A DNA stretch of 64,000 bases. It comes from JBCBEX01 sp038528235 (GTDB lineage Bacteria > Bacteroidota > Rhodothermia > Rhodothermales > Rubricoccaceae). Below the pieces are notes generated by a model. It was not told the origin of the DNA and did not search any database. It worked only from the letters and a program-made list of their open reading frames with translations. Below are positions 16,107 through 24,974 of the stretch, one piece after another. The stretch is taken from positions 1 through 64,000 of the forward strand of contig JBCBEX010000008.1 of NCBI GenBank assembly GCA_038528235.1, written 5' to 3'. Within the stretch, counting starts at the first letter, position 1, and each line of letters begins with the position of its first letter. The position numbers and the translations under genes are program-made.

Positions 16107-18974
16107 CTACCGTGCGAGCATCGCGGCAACCTCATCGTTGCCCGTGATCGCATGCAACTCGCGCAGCCGTTCGCGGATGGAGAGGCGCAGGCGCGCCGTT
16201 TCGCCCGCCCCGCTCTCGATGCGCAAGTAGCTGGCCGTGAGGTGGCGCTCGGCCTCGCTGGTGTGCCCGAGGGCCAGTCGGGCAGCACCGAGTGCGCCTT
16301 CGGCCTCGGCAATGCGCCAATGCTGCCCCGTCGCCGATTCACGGATGGCGAGCGCTTCTTCGAGGAACGGAAGGGCTTGCTGGGGACGGCCGAGCGCAGT
16401 GAGGGCCTCGCCTAAACCTGTCAGCGGATACGCGCGCGCCGTGTGTGCCGCCGGGACCTGCGCAGCCCGGTGATAGCCTAGCGCCGCATCAAAGTGCGCC
16501 TCGGCTTCGGTGAAGCGTCCCTGTGCAAGGGCCAGCATGCCGATGTGCGCGCGCGAATGGCCGACGCGGAGGTGCGAGTCGCCGTAGAGCGCACGGTACA
16601 TCGCGTGCGCCTCTTCCAGGAAGGGTCCCGCCTCCTCAAAGTGGCGAGGGTCGTTCTCCACGAGCCCACGGTCCTTCAGCAAGACGCCGAGGTTAGCTAG
16701 CGCGTAGGCACGCCGGGGGTGCGCCGGGCCGTAGATGTGTCGGAAGGCGTCGAGGGCGTCGCGGTAGTGGGGTTCGGCGTCGGCATACCGCCCCTGGTTT
16801 TTGATCACGACGCCTAACTCGTTGAGAGCAGTGGCCGTGCGGACGTGGAGCGGCCCGAGCGTGGGGCGGTAGTGGTCGAGGGCCTGGTGATAGTAGTGCT
16901 CAGATTCGGGGAGGAGGCCCTGGCGGTAGAGGACGTGGGCGAGGCCGGCCAGTGTGTGACCGAGGACCGCAGGGGCAAGGTCGGGGTCGCGTTCCTGCAG
17001 GCGGAGGGCGCGGCGGAGAAGCAGTTCAGCATCGCTGAAGTTGCCGCGCAGCGTGAGCGTGCGCCCGAGCTCGTAGAGCGCCTCGGCGGTCCGAGGGCCA
17101 TCCTCGCCATCATGGGTTTCGAAGTAGCCCAGGGCGCGTCGATGCAGGCGCTCAGCCTCGGCGTAGCGACTGCGGTCCGACAAGAGAGCGCCGAGCGCGA
17201 GCTCGACTTCGGCGACTTGATCGTGTGTGGTGCCGAAGCGTCGTTGCCGAATGGCGAGGGCGCTGCGGAGAAGGGCGTCGCCGGCGTCGTAGAGCCCGAG
17301 GCTGTGGTGGACGCGCCCGAGCGTGAGCTGCATCGCCGCCCGCGTCTCGGGCTGATCGGCGAGTTCCGTCTCAACGCGTCGTGCCGCACGCTCGAGCAGC
17401 GCGCGGGCACTCAACTCGTCGCCCGTCTGGCCGCCCACGCTCGCCATCATATCGGGGTCCTCGCTGCCGAACAGGTCGCTCAAGAACTGGGCAGAGGCCA
17501 CGGCCTTGTCGCGCTCTACAGAGACGCGGTGGACTTGCGTGGTCACGGCTACGATGCCCGCGGCGAGGAGCGCCATGATGGTGCCGATGGCAGCTACCGT
17601 CCAGCGATGCCGCCAGAGGTTGCGGCTGAGTCGATAGCCGAGGGCACCGCGGCGCGCCTGGACAGGCTTGGCTTCGAGGTAGCGCATGAGGTCGCGGCCC
17701 AGAGCCTCCGCGGAGCGGTAGCGCCGCTCCGGAGACTTCGCCAGGGCCTTTTGGACGATCGCATCCAGGTCGCCAGCCACGACGCGCGCAGCCTTGGCGG
17801 CATCGGGCAGCCCGACGGCGTGCTCGGGATGGCGTCGGAGCACCGAACTCGGGGAGGGCGGCAGGTCTTCCAGCACGGCGCGCTCGATCTCATGCACCGA
17901 TCCCGTCGGGGCGGTAAACGGCCGCTGACCCGTCAAGACTTCGAACAGGAGCACACCCAGGCCATAGACATCGGTGGCGGTAGTGATATCCTGGTTGCGA
18001 ATCTGCTCAGGCGCCGCATACTGTGGCGTAAACGGCCGCACCCCCGTCAGGGTGAGCGCCTCGGCGAGAGGGTCCTCGTGCTGCAGCTTGCCGATGCCGA
18101 AGTCGAGCAGCTTGGCGAGGGGCGTCCCTGCCGGCCCGCCGTCCGGGGCCACGAGGATGTTTGAAGGCTTGAGGTCACGGTGAATGACGAGGTGACGGTG
18201 CGCATACTGGACCGCCTCGCAGATATCGAGGAAGAGCCGCACCCGCGCCCGGATGTCGAGTTGGCGCTGGGCGCAGAACTCCAGCAGCGGCGGGCCCGCC
18301 ACGTACTCCATGACCAAGAAGGGCACGCCATCGTCGGTGACGCCGCCATCGATGAGCTGCGCGATGTGAGGATGATGGAGACGGGCTAGCAGGGCGCGCT
18401 CCCGCACGAAGCGCAGGCGCAGCGCTTCGGAGAACATGGACGCGCGGACGCGCTTGACGGCGACCCGCTGCTCGAAGGCACCGTCGGCCCGTTCGGCGAG
18501 CCACACGGTCCCCATGCCCCCTTGTCCGAGTTCGCGCAGCAGGCGCCAAGGACCAAGCCGCCGGCCGGGCGCGGCCGGGCGCGGCGCGAGCGATAGTACC
18601 GTCTCGTCCGGAAAGTCGCCCGTGTCGGTGTGCGACCTGTTGGCGTCCGCTACCGGAGCAGGTGTCTCTGGCTCAGGGTTCTCGTGCTCGGCGACCACGT
18701 CCGCCACCATCGGCGCGACTCGGCTCACAGGCGTGTCGAGGAACCCATCGCCCGTCTCCCCATCGATCTCCGTGTCGAGGCGTGCATCGGCGTCGAGGAG
18801 CGCAGAGACCTCGGCCAGCAACGCCGCGTTGGTGCCCGTCGTCGCGCGCAGAAACGCTTCGCGCTGCGGGGCGGGCTGCTCGAGAGCCGCCTCGAAGAGC
18901 GCACAGACATGCGCCCAATGGTCTTGCGCAGGCACGGGCGGCAACGAGGAATCCGAGTCGGACACAGGAGTCAT
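16107..18974 (-). CDS. Serine/threonine protein kinase with membrane anchor and TPR repeats
   Basis: 955 residues from ATG 18974 (product begins MTPVSDSDSSLPP); the frame runs open further upstream but without kinase-like sequence. Residues 10-60 hold a conserved helical preface. The Hanks-type kinase domain spans about 145-440: Gly loop GQGGMGTVW, Lys in VAVKRV near 170, HRDLKPSNIL near 264, a DFG and an APEQ-type segment. One membrane helix lies near 457-477, so the kinase is cytoplasmic and the C-terminus probably periplasmic. That part is a long array of tetratricopeptide repeats (about 520-940) with repeated LGRVHHSLG and YADAEPHYRDAL patterns. TPRs suggest partner sensing. It faces the PfkB gene divergently. 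Confidence 0.92.
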   Translation of the reverse strand: MTPVSDSDSSLPPVPAQDHWAHVCALFEAALEQPAPQREAFLRATTGTNAALLAEVSALLDADARLDTEIDGETGDGFLDTPVSRVAPMVADVVAEHENPEPETPAPVADANRSHTDTGDFPDETVLSLAPRPAAPGRRLGPWRLLRELGQGGMGTVWLAERADGAFEQRVAVKRVRASMFSEALRLRFVRERALLARLHHPHIAQLIDGGVTDDGVPFLVMEYVAGPPLLEFCAQRQLDIRARVRLFLDICEAVQYAHRHLVIHRDLKPSNILVAPDGGPAGTPLAKLLDFGIGKLQHEDPLAEALTLTGVRPFTPQYAAPEQIRNQDITTATDVYGLGVLLFEVLTGQRPFTAPTGSVHEIERAVLEDLPPSPSSVLRRHPEHAVGLPDAAKAARVVAGDLDAIVQKALAKSPERRYRSAEALGRDLMRYLEAKPVQARRGALGYRLSRNLWRHRWTVAAIGTIMALLAAGIVAVTTQVHRVSVERDKAVASAQFLSDLFGSEDPDMMASVGGQTGDELSARALLERAARRVETELADQPETRAAMQLTLGRVHHSLGLYDAGDALLRSALAIRQRRFGTTHDQVAEVELALGALLSDRSRYAEAERLHRRALGYFETHDGEDGPRTAEALYELGRTLTLRGNFSDAELLLRRALRLQERDPDLAPAVLGHTLAGLAHVLYRQGLLPESEHYYHQALDHYRPTLGPLHVRTATALNELGVVIKNQGRYADAEPHYRDALDAFRHIYGPAHPRRAYALANLGVLLKDRGLVENDPRHFEEAGPFLEEAHAMYRALYGDSHLRVGHSRAHIGMLALAQGRFTEAEAHFDAALGYHRAAQVPAAHTARAYPLTGLGEALTALGRPQQALPFLEEALAIRESATGQHWRIAEAEGALGAARLALGHTSEAERHLTASYLRIESGAGETARLRLSIRERLRELHAITGNDEVAAMLAR

Positions 18975-19148
18975 AGGAGAACATTGGGTGGGGATGACCA
19001 CAACGCGCAAAAACCCTGTGGGATAGCACACGCGAACATACGTCCGGGGCTGTCGAGGCAAAAGGCAAGGCGTGCGCTCTGGGTGAACACGTCCGTACCA
19101 TAGACCGCCTCGTTCCAACGAACACCTCGTCAAGCCATCGAACAGCCC

Positions 19149-20048
19149 GTGACCGCTCCAGCTTCTGCTCGGGTTCTCGTCGTCGGCGAAGTCTTGTGGG
19201 ACGCACTCCCACGAGGCCTCTTTGTCGGCGGTGCCCCGTTCAACGTCGCAGCCCACCTCCATACGCTCGGGGTGGACGCCTGCTTCGTCAGCCGCGTCGG
19301 CGACGACCGCCTCGGCCGCGAAGTCTGCCGCCGGGTCACACAGCGGGGCCTCGCCACCGATCTGGTCCAGGTCGATGCAAGGCACGAGACGGGCTTCGTG
19401 GAAGTGGACCTAGACCATGATGGGGTCCCGAGTTATACCATCGTGGAGCCGGTGGCATGGGACCACATCGCCTGGACCGACGGCCTCGCTGCCGAGGCTG
19501 ATGGGGCGAGCATGGTCATCTTCGGGAGCCTGGCCCAGCGCAGCCCCGCCACCCGTGCCACGCTGGAGCGCATTCTCGACGCGACGCCGACCGCGACGGC
19601 CGTGTTTGACATCAACCTACGCGCTCCATTCCTCGACCGGGCCGTTGTGGAGCGCTCGCTCGCCCGCGCCGACATCGTGAAACTCAACGATGACGAGTTG
19701 GTCCTGCTACAGGCGTGGTATGGTCTCCCTGATGGCATGGACGCATCCGCGGAAGCGTTGATGGAGCGGTTCGCCGTCGATACGTTGTGCGTGACGCGCG
19801 GCGCGGAGGGGGCGCTCCTGTGGCACGAAGGCGAGCGGTATGCACATCCTGGCTATCGAGCCAATGTGGTGGACACCGTGGGCGCCGGCGACTCGTTTCT
19901 GGCGATGCTCTTGACCCAGCTGCTGGCGGGCGCACCAGGCGCTGAGGCGTTAGACTGGGCAAATCGGCTGGGGGCGTACGTTGCTGGGCAGCCCGGCGCT
20001 ACGCCTGTGTATTCTCGCAGTGATCTCTTCGATTTGCCAGGGAAATAG
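19149..20048 (+). CDS. PfkB-family carbohydrate kinase (fructokinase-like)
   Basis: 299 residues from GTG 19149. N-terminal signature: VVGEVLWDALPRG then FVGGAPFNVAAHLHTLG. The C-terminal PfkB signature is DTVGAGDSFLAML with catalytic Asp248. The fold and motifs match ribokinase-family fructokinases that phosphorylate a free sugar with ATP in the cytoplasm. The exact sugar is not decidable from sequence. A LacI regulator follows 86 bp downstream on the same strand, then a beta-glucan locus, so a role in handling imported monosaccharide is plausible. Confidence 0.9.
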   Translation: MTAPASARVLVVGEVLWDALPRGLFVGGAPFNVAAHLHTLGVDACFVSRVGDDRLGREVCRRVTQRGLATDLVQVDARHETGFVEVDLDHDGVPSYTIVEPVAWDHIAWTDGLAAEADGASMVIFGSLAQRSPATRATLERILDATPTATAVFDINLRAPFLDRAVVERSLARADIVKLNDDELVLLQAWYGLPDGMDASAEALMERFAVDTLCVTRGAEGALLWHEGERYAHPGYRANVVDTVGAGDSFLAMLLTQLLAGAPGAEALDWANRLGAYVAGQPGATPVYSRSDLFDLPGK

Positions 20049-20134
20049 GCTATGTTGGGCCCTACTTGGTCGCCTTTGTTAGGCGATCAGCCCTGTGTGC
20101 GTTCTATCGAACGTGCTCCATGCAGTGACGAACC

Positions 20135-21151
20135 ATGAGTGCTACGATCCGAGACGTGGCGCATCGCGCAGGCGTCTCCATCTCGACGGTGTCGCGGGTG
20201 CTCAACGACACAGCCCGCGTCAGTCATACTAAACGCAAGCGCGTGCTGGAGGCAGCCGAGGCGCTGGGCTACGCGCCGAACCCGGCCGCACGTACACTCC
20301 TGGGCAAGCAGACGAGCAGCCTCGGGGTGCTGCTCCCGTTCGTCAGCGGTGAGTTCTTCTCCGAACTGCTCCATAGCCTCGACACCGCGGCTCAGGAGGC
20401 CGGCTACTTCCTGCTCATCTCGACCTCGCACCGGCTTCGCGACGAGTTCCGCGCGGCGCGCATGATGCTCGAAAAGCGCGTCGACGGCCTCATCGTGATG
20501 GCTCCAGAATTGCGTCCGCGAGAGGCACAAGTGCTCGCGAGTGCCAGCGAGCCGATTGTGTTCATCAACACCGATGCGGAAGGGCTGCCGTTCGACACGG
20601 TCAACTTCGATAACTACGGTGGGTCGTACGCGCTCACGCAGCACTTGCTAGATCTCGGTCACCGTGACATTGGCATCATCCGCGGACCGTCCGGCGCCAA
20701 AGACGCCGATCAGCGCCTGGAGGGCTATCGGGCCGCGCTCGCCGAGGCAGGCCTCACACCCCGCACTGACTGGATGGTCACCGGCGAGTACACGCTCGAA
20801 GCGGGCTACGCTGTAGCACAGCCCCTCTTCGCGACGGCCGACCGCCCGACAGCGCTGCTGTGCGCCAACGACTACTGCGCCGCAGGCGCTATCCATGCCG
20901 CGCACGAGGCAGGCCTGCGCGTACCGGAGCACCTCTCCGTTGTTGGGTTCGACGGGCTCCCGAGCACCCTCTACACGCAGCCACCTCTCACCACCGCGCG
21001 GGTCCCCATCGACGAAGTGGGCAAGATCGCCGTGGCGCTGTTGCTCGACCGCATCATGGACGGGCCCATCGGCCATGAACCCGTGCGCCGCGTCGTGCCG
21101 GTGGAGGTGCTCGTGCGCGCGTCAACGGCTCCGCCCTCCAAGTACCTCTAG
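20135..21151 (+). CDS. LacI-family transcriptional regulator
   Basis: 338 residues. N-terminal helix-turn-helix (TIRDVAHRAGVSISTVSRVL), then the hinge helix NPAARTLLGKQ that opens the minor groove at a central CG. A periplasmic-binding-protein-like sensor domain follows (SSLGVLLPF, FINTDAEGLPFDTV, LLCANDYCAAGAI, VPEHLSVVGFDGLP). It probably senses a sugar or oligosaccharide and represses the downstream locus. Two overlapping LacI-type operator sequences lie at 21318-21340, upstream of the next gene. The ligand is unknown; the context argues for a beta-glucan product. Confidence 0.93.
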   Translation: MSATIRDVAHRAGVSISTVSRVLNDTARVSHTKRKRVLEAAEALGYAPNPAARTLLGKQTSSLGVLLPFVSGEFFSELLHSLDTAAQEAGYFLLISTSHRLRDEFRAARMMLEKRVDGLIVMAPELRPREAQVLASASEPIVFINTDAEGLPFDTVNFDNYGGSYALTQHLLDLGHRDIGIIRGPSGAKDADQRLEGYRAALAEAGLTPRTDWMVTGEYTLEAGYAVAQPLFATADRPTALLCANDYCAAGAIHAAHEAGLRVPEHLSVVGFDGLPSTLYTQPPLTTARVPIDEVGKIAVALLLDRIMDGPIGHEPVRRVVPVEVLVRASTAPPSKYL

Positions 21152-21317
21152 AGGGTAGGAGGTTTTCGGACGTACGCTTGGGGGAATTCCGTGGCGTGCG
21201 GGAACTTGGTGAAGGTATGGCGAAGTAGATCGGCCAGAACGTCCACCTGGGGCCAGGCTCCGATTCCTGAGCCCCGTGAGGGTGTTCTCACTCGCACAAC
21301 AGCGTGTGCGCCTCAGA

Positions 21318-21340
21318 AAAGCGCTTTGAAAAGGTTTTCA
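21318..21340. promoter_or_regulatory. Two overlapping LacI-type operator candidates
   Basis: AAAGCGCTTT (21318-21327) is a perfect palindrome with the central CG typical of LacI-family sites. TGAAAAGGTTTTCA (21327-21340) is a second site, perfect except for its GG centre. They overlap by one base and cover the -33 box of the promoter at 21325-21355. The LacI gene ends 166 bp upstream. Confidence 0.6.
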
Positions 21341-21355
21341 CCTGTGCTATGTTAC
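21325..21355 (+). promoter_or_regulatory. Promoter of the beta-glucan locus
   Basis: TTTG (21325-21328), 19 nt, TATGTTAC (21348-21355), close to the Bacteroidota TTTG/TAnnTTTG consensus. It lies 51 bp before the ATG at 21406. Both operator-like palindromes overlap its -33 box or spacer, a layout that would give repression by steric block. Confidence 0.55.
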
Positions 21356-21405
21356 GAGCGCTTCAGGCTTTTCCCCAGTCCCCCTTGTCTCGCATCCGAC
21401 GACCC

Positions 21406-22665
21406 ATGACTCCAACGCTACGCTCTTCCACCTTATCGATAGTCCCTGCGCTTCGCGCCGGCGCGCTCACGCTCGCCCTAGCTGTGCTCGCCCTTGCCGG
21501 GGTCCCTTCGGCCACGGCCCAGGTGGTCTACGACAACTTCGACGACGGCAACGTGGACAACACGGGCGCCTTCGCTGGGGGCGCGGAGAACACCGGCGCG
21601 GGCACNNNNNNNNNNNNNNNNNNNNNNNNNNNNNNNNNNNNNNNNNNNNNNNNNNNNNNNNNNNNNNNNNNNNNNNNNNNNNNNNNNNNNNNNNNNNNNN
21701 NNNCGAAGATTCTCAACGTGGTGTACGTGTTCGGAGGCATCCCGGCGGGCCCGGCCTTCGCCGTCTCCTTCGACGAGATCGTGTTCCGCGATGGCCCGGT
21801 CATGCTTGACGGTGCTGCTGCGTCCTACGACAACTTCGACGACGGCAACGTGGACAACACGGGCGCCTTCGCTGGGGGCGCGGAGAACACCGGCGCGGGC
21901 ACCGGCCCGACCGACGGCCTCGGCGGCGACGCTGACACCGGCCTCAACCTCGGCATCGACCCGGGCTCGGGCGGCGGCTTCGCGGGCGCGTTCGTCACGG
22001 CCCCGGGCGGCGTCTTCGACGCGACGGGCCAGGAGTACTTCACGTTCTACATTCGCCCGTCGGTGGTGGAGGCGAACCTGCCGCTCACGCTGGAGATCGT
22101 CCTGCAGGAGGACATCAACGGCGACGGCATGTTCGACGGCAACGGCGGCGGTCCTGAGGACGAGCTGCGGACGACGTACCGTCTGGACGCGGACATGATG
22201 GGCTTCGAGTTCGTGCAGATCCCGCTGGCGACGTTCGTGGACGGCGGTGGCGGCGCGGACGACGGCGTGGACCTGTCGAAGATTCTCAACGTGGTGTACG
22301 TGTTCGGAGGCATCCCGGCGGGCCCGGCCTTCGCCGTCTCCTTCGACGAGATCGCCTTCGTCACCGGCACGCCGGTCTCCAACGAGCCTGCGGACATCGC
22401 CTCGGCATTCTCGCTGAGCGCGGCCTACCCGAACCCGTTCCAGACTTCGGCGCGCGTCGACCTGACGCTGGACCGCGCCGAAGCCGTGCGCGTGGCGGTC
22501 TATGACGTGCTGGGGCGCCAGGTCGCCGTGCTGCACGAAGGCACGCTCTCGGCGCAGACGCTGCACTCGTTCTCGCTCGACGCACGGGGGCTGTCCAGCG
22601 GCCTCTACCTCTACCGCGTCACGGGCGAGTCCTTCAGCGCCACGCGCCGCGTGATCCTGAATTAA
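21406..22665 (+). CDS. T9SS-exported beta-sandwich protein with tandem repeat (assembly gap inside)
   Basis: The ATG at 21406 gives a signal peptide (LALAVLALAGVPSATAQ) and then a repeated domain beginning YDNFDDGNVDNTGAF. The second copy (about 21825-22370) is complete: Gly/Asp-rich loops, EYFTFYIRPS, LEIVLQEDINGDG and FAVSFDEI, a jelly-roll pattern common in glycan-binding modules. The first copy is interrupted by 98 N bases. The C-terminal 80 residues are a type A T9SS sorting domain (YPNPFQTSARVDL, VYDVLGRQVAVL, GLYLYRV), so the protein is exported and probably surface-anchored. It is the first gene after the LacI operators. The reading frame is kept across the gap, so the gene is probably intact. 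Confidence 0.85.
   Translation: MTPTLRSSTLSIVPALRAGALTLALAVLALAGVPSATAQVVYDNFDDGNVDNTGAFAGGAENTGAGXXXXXXXXXXXXXXXXXXXXXXXXXXXXXXXXXXKILNVVYVFGGIPAGPAFAVSFDEIVFRDGPVMLDGAAASYDNFDDGNVDNTGAFAGGAENTGAGTGPTDGLGGDADTGLNLGIDPGSGGGFAGAFVTAPGGVFDATGQEYFTFYIRPSVVEANLPLTLEIVLQEDINGDGMFDGNGGGPEDELRTTYRLDADMMGFEFVQIPLATFVDGGGGADDGVDLSKILNVVYVFGGIPAGPAFAVSFDEIAFVTGTPVSNEPADIASAFSLSAAYPNPFQTSARVDLTLDRAEAVRVAVYDVLGRQVAVLHEGTLSAQTLHSFSLDARGLSSGLYLYRVTGESFSATRRVILN
21528..21605 (+). repeat. Tandem domain repeat, left part of copy 1
   Basis: 78 nt apparently identical to 21825-21902 in copy 2, with an offset of 297 nt. The match ends exactly where the N run begins. Confidence 0.85.
21606..21703. other. Assembly gap (98 N)
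   Basis: A run of 98 undetermined bases. The flanks match positions 21902 and 22277 in the second repeat copy, which are separated by 374 nt. If copy 1 has the same length, 276 nt (92 codons) are missing beyond the N count. Both 98 and 374 leave the same reading-frame phase. Confidence 0.95.
21704..21780 (+). repeat. Tandem domain repeat, right part of copy 1
   Basis: 77 nt apparently identical to 22277-22353 in copy 2. The copies diverge directly after FAVSFDEI. Confidence 0.85.
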
Positions 22666-22699
22666 CCCCCGCCTGCAGCTTCCCTCTGGCTCATACGCC

Positions 22700-24907
22700 A
22701 TGCTAGTGCCTCTTTCTTCACGCCAGCGGCTCGCCGTGAAGTCGGTCCTTACGGATCGGCTTCACGGGGCCAGTCGGCTCCTCTCGCTCGCGTTGTCCTT
22801 CTTGATTGGAGCAACTGCGGCCTCTGCGACGCCTCATTTGCCCACGGGTCCTCATCAGCCTCTTACCGGGTTGGAGGCGAGAGCATCCAATTCACTGGGG
22901 GGAGACGAGGCCGATTGGCTACGGAGCTCATGGTTCGACGACGTGCGCGTGCCGAGCCTTCCTGACTCGGTAGACCGGGCCTACCCGTCGGACTCGACGG
23001 AAACGCTTCGTCAGCCTGCGCAACCGCTGACGGTGTTCGGCTACTACCGGACCATCGGGTACTACCGTGCCTTCTCGAACCCGTATCCGTTCTTGGAGCC
23101 CTTTGAGCGGGCCTATGGAATCGGGGACGGGTATCGGGAGCCCATGCTCTCGATTAGCGTCCTGGGCCGTCCAAATGGGCGGTCGAGCTTTGGCACGGAG
23201 CTGTTTATTTTTACTCCGTACGATGGTGGGGAGATCGAGGACAATGTCCTTTCGCTTAACCTGGGCATCAACTTCTACGGCAACTTCCGGACCGAGGTCG
23301 GCTCCTTCGGCGTGCGTGCTGGTGGCATCCACTGGTACAACCTCAGCCCGTTCACCATCGGCGTCTACCAGGTTCTCGATCGCTTCTCGATCTTCGACCG
23401 CACGCCCTGGGAGGGTGTTAGCGACCTGGCTCGCTACGACAACTACTTCCAGTCCGGACAGCTCGCTACGGGCGACGCCCGATGGAACTTCCAGGCCTTC
23501 CAGGGCCTGATCCTCAACGGCGGCCAACTCCCCGGCGAATTCAGCTTCGACGCGTTCTGGGGCAAGACGCAGCCCAACGGCGGTCTCCCCAATGCCCGCA
23601 CGGAGCCGTCGGAGACAGTGGCCAACGAAGGCGAGGAGGCGGGCGATGTCCCGACTTACGCTGGTTTTGGTGGCGACGCGGAAGCGCTACCAAGCGCCAT
23701 TACGGGTGGGCGCCTGGCCAAGACGTTCGGTTCCACACTGATGCTGGCCTACAACGGCCTCTACAGCTACCGCACCCTCGATAGCCTCGACGTAGAACGT
23801 CGGCAGTACCAAGTGCACACAGGGCAGTTCGAGGCCAACCTCCTCGGCGTGAACCTCAGCGGCGAGTTTGGCGCGAGCCGATTCGATAGCCCGACCTACA
23901 CGTCGCCGTGGGGAGAAGCCTTGATGGGCCGCATCCGCATCCCCGCCTCAGCTACCTACTTCCCGCTCGATGTTCAGGTCTACCAGATCGGTCGGCACTT
24001 CTACAACGAGAATGGCGAGATCGCGACGAACAACAACCCGCAGATCCAAGCCGCCATCAATGAGGAGGACGGCCTTGGCACTGGTGAAGTCATCCTGTCT
24101 GGCCAAGGGTCGGTCGGTGGCCTCCTTACCCAGGTCAACCAGCTCGCCCACAACCGGCGTGGCATCAACTTCAATACGAAGTGGAACGCCCCCAACGGCT
24201 TGATCGAGTTTGGGGTAGGGTGGGGCGTCGCCCACGAACTGGCCCCGACGACCACATCGCTTTCCTTCATCCACCGTGTCAACGGCTTGGCGCTCTCGCG
24301 CGTCTACAACCCGTTCCCGGCAGACGCCGTCTTTGCCACCCAATTCGGGGCATACGGCCGGAAGTACTCGTTCTTCCGCGGCTTCTTCGAAGCAGTTCCG
24401 ACGACCGATGTGGACCAGGTCACGGGCATCGCCACAACACGAAAGTGGTTCCACTCTGTGGACCTGACCGCGAAGACCCGCGTCGACCTGGATGGGCGCA
24501 ATCTCTATGCGTTCTACCTGGGCAGCTTCTCCTCGGCCAACCGCGACTTCACCGGGGTCCCCCATGACGACGACACCTACCTCTTCGTCCAATCCCACGA
24601 GTTGGACGTCTATTTCGACCTCTTCCCCCGTGTGATTCTAGCCGGGTACCTCGGCCTCGAGTTTGCGAAGGGCGGGCGCTTCACCCCGCGTGACGATCGG
24701 TTCTTCCCCGAGCTCCCTGACACCACGCTTTCCAATGAGCCCCTCGACCAGCGGGGACTCGGCGTCGGTCTCGGCTTCGACATCACCCTCGCCGACAACG
24801 CGGGTCTGTACCTCCGGCACCGCTGGATGGACTACAAGGACCGCAATTTCGCACTCGACCGCTACGTCGGTCGCGAACTGACGGCCGAGATCAAAATCTT
24901 CTTCTGA
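22700..24907 (+). CDS. Outer-membrane beta-barrel protein, function unknown
   Basis: 735 residues. A long basic N-terminus and hydrophobic stretch (LLSLALSFLIGATAASA) act as a signal peptide. The rest is rich in alternating aromatic/polar strands with Tyr and Phe, Asp/Gly turns, and a terminal Phe (TAEIKIFF), the outer-membrane insertion signature. No plug, TonB box or SusC hallmark is seen. It lies between the T9SS beta-sandwich gene and a second barrel gene, so it may be a porin for glucan oligosaccharides or a surface scaffold. I do not recognise the family. Confidence 0.75.
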   Translation: MLVPLSSRQRLAVKSVLTDRLHGASRLLSLALSFLIGATAASATPHLPTGPHQPLTGLEARASNSLGGDEADWLRSSWFDDVRVPSLPDSVDRAYPSDSTETLRQPAQPLTVFGYYRTIGYYRAFSNPYPFLEPFERAYGIGDGYREPMLSISVLGRPNGRSSFGTELFIFTPYDGGEIEDNVLSLNLGINFYGNFRTEVGSFGVRAGGIHWYNLSPFTIGVYQVLDRFSIFDRTPWEGVSDLARYDNYFQSGQLATGDARWNFQAFQGLILNGGQLPGEFSFDAFWGKTQPNGGLPNARTEPSETVANEGEEAGDVPTYAGFGGDAEALPSAITGGRLAKTFGSTLMLAYNGLYSYRTLDSLDVERRQYQVHTGQFEANLLGVNLSGEFGASRFDSPTYTSPWGEALMGRIRIPASATYFPLDVQVYQIGRHFYNENGEIATNNNPQIQAAINEEDGLGTGEVILSGQGSVGGLLTQVNQLAHNRRGINFNTKWNAPNGLIEFGVGWGVAHELAPTTTSLSFIHRVNGLALSRVYNPFPADAVFATQFGAYGRKYSFFRGFFEAVPTTDVDQVTGIATTRKWFHSVDLTAKTRVDLDGRNLYAFYLGSFSSANRDFTGVPHDDDTYLFVQSHELDVYFDLFPRVILAGYLGLEFAKGGRFTPRDDRFFPELPDTTLSNEPLDQRGLGVGLGFDITLADNAGLYLRHRWMDYKDRNFALDRYVGRELTAEIKIFF

Positions 24908-24974
24908 TCGAGTAGCTCGCGTTTCTCGCCTTCTGCTCTTCTCCGTTCGACTGCCCTATCACCCCACTCGCGGT

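Noticed and set aside
20068..20088. Hairpin TCGCCT-ttgtt-AGGCGA upstream of the LacI gene
   Set aside because: Short stem with no U-tract; it could be an operator or chance. Not strong enough to list as a feature.
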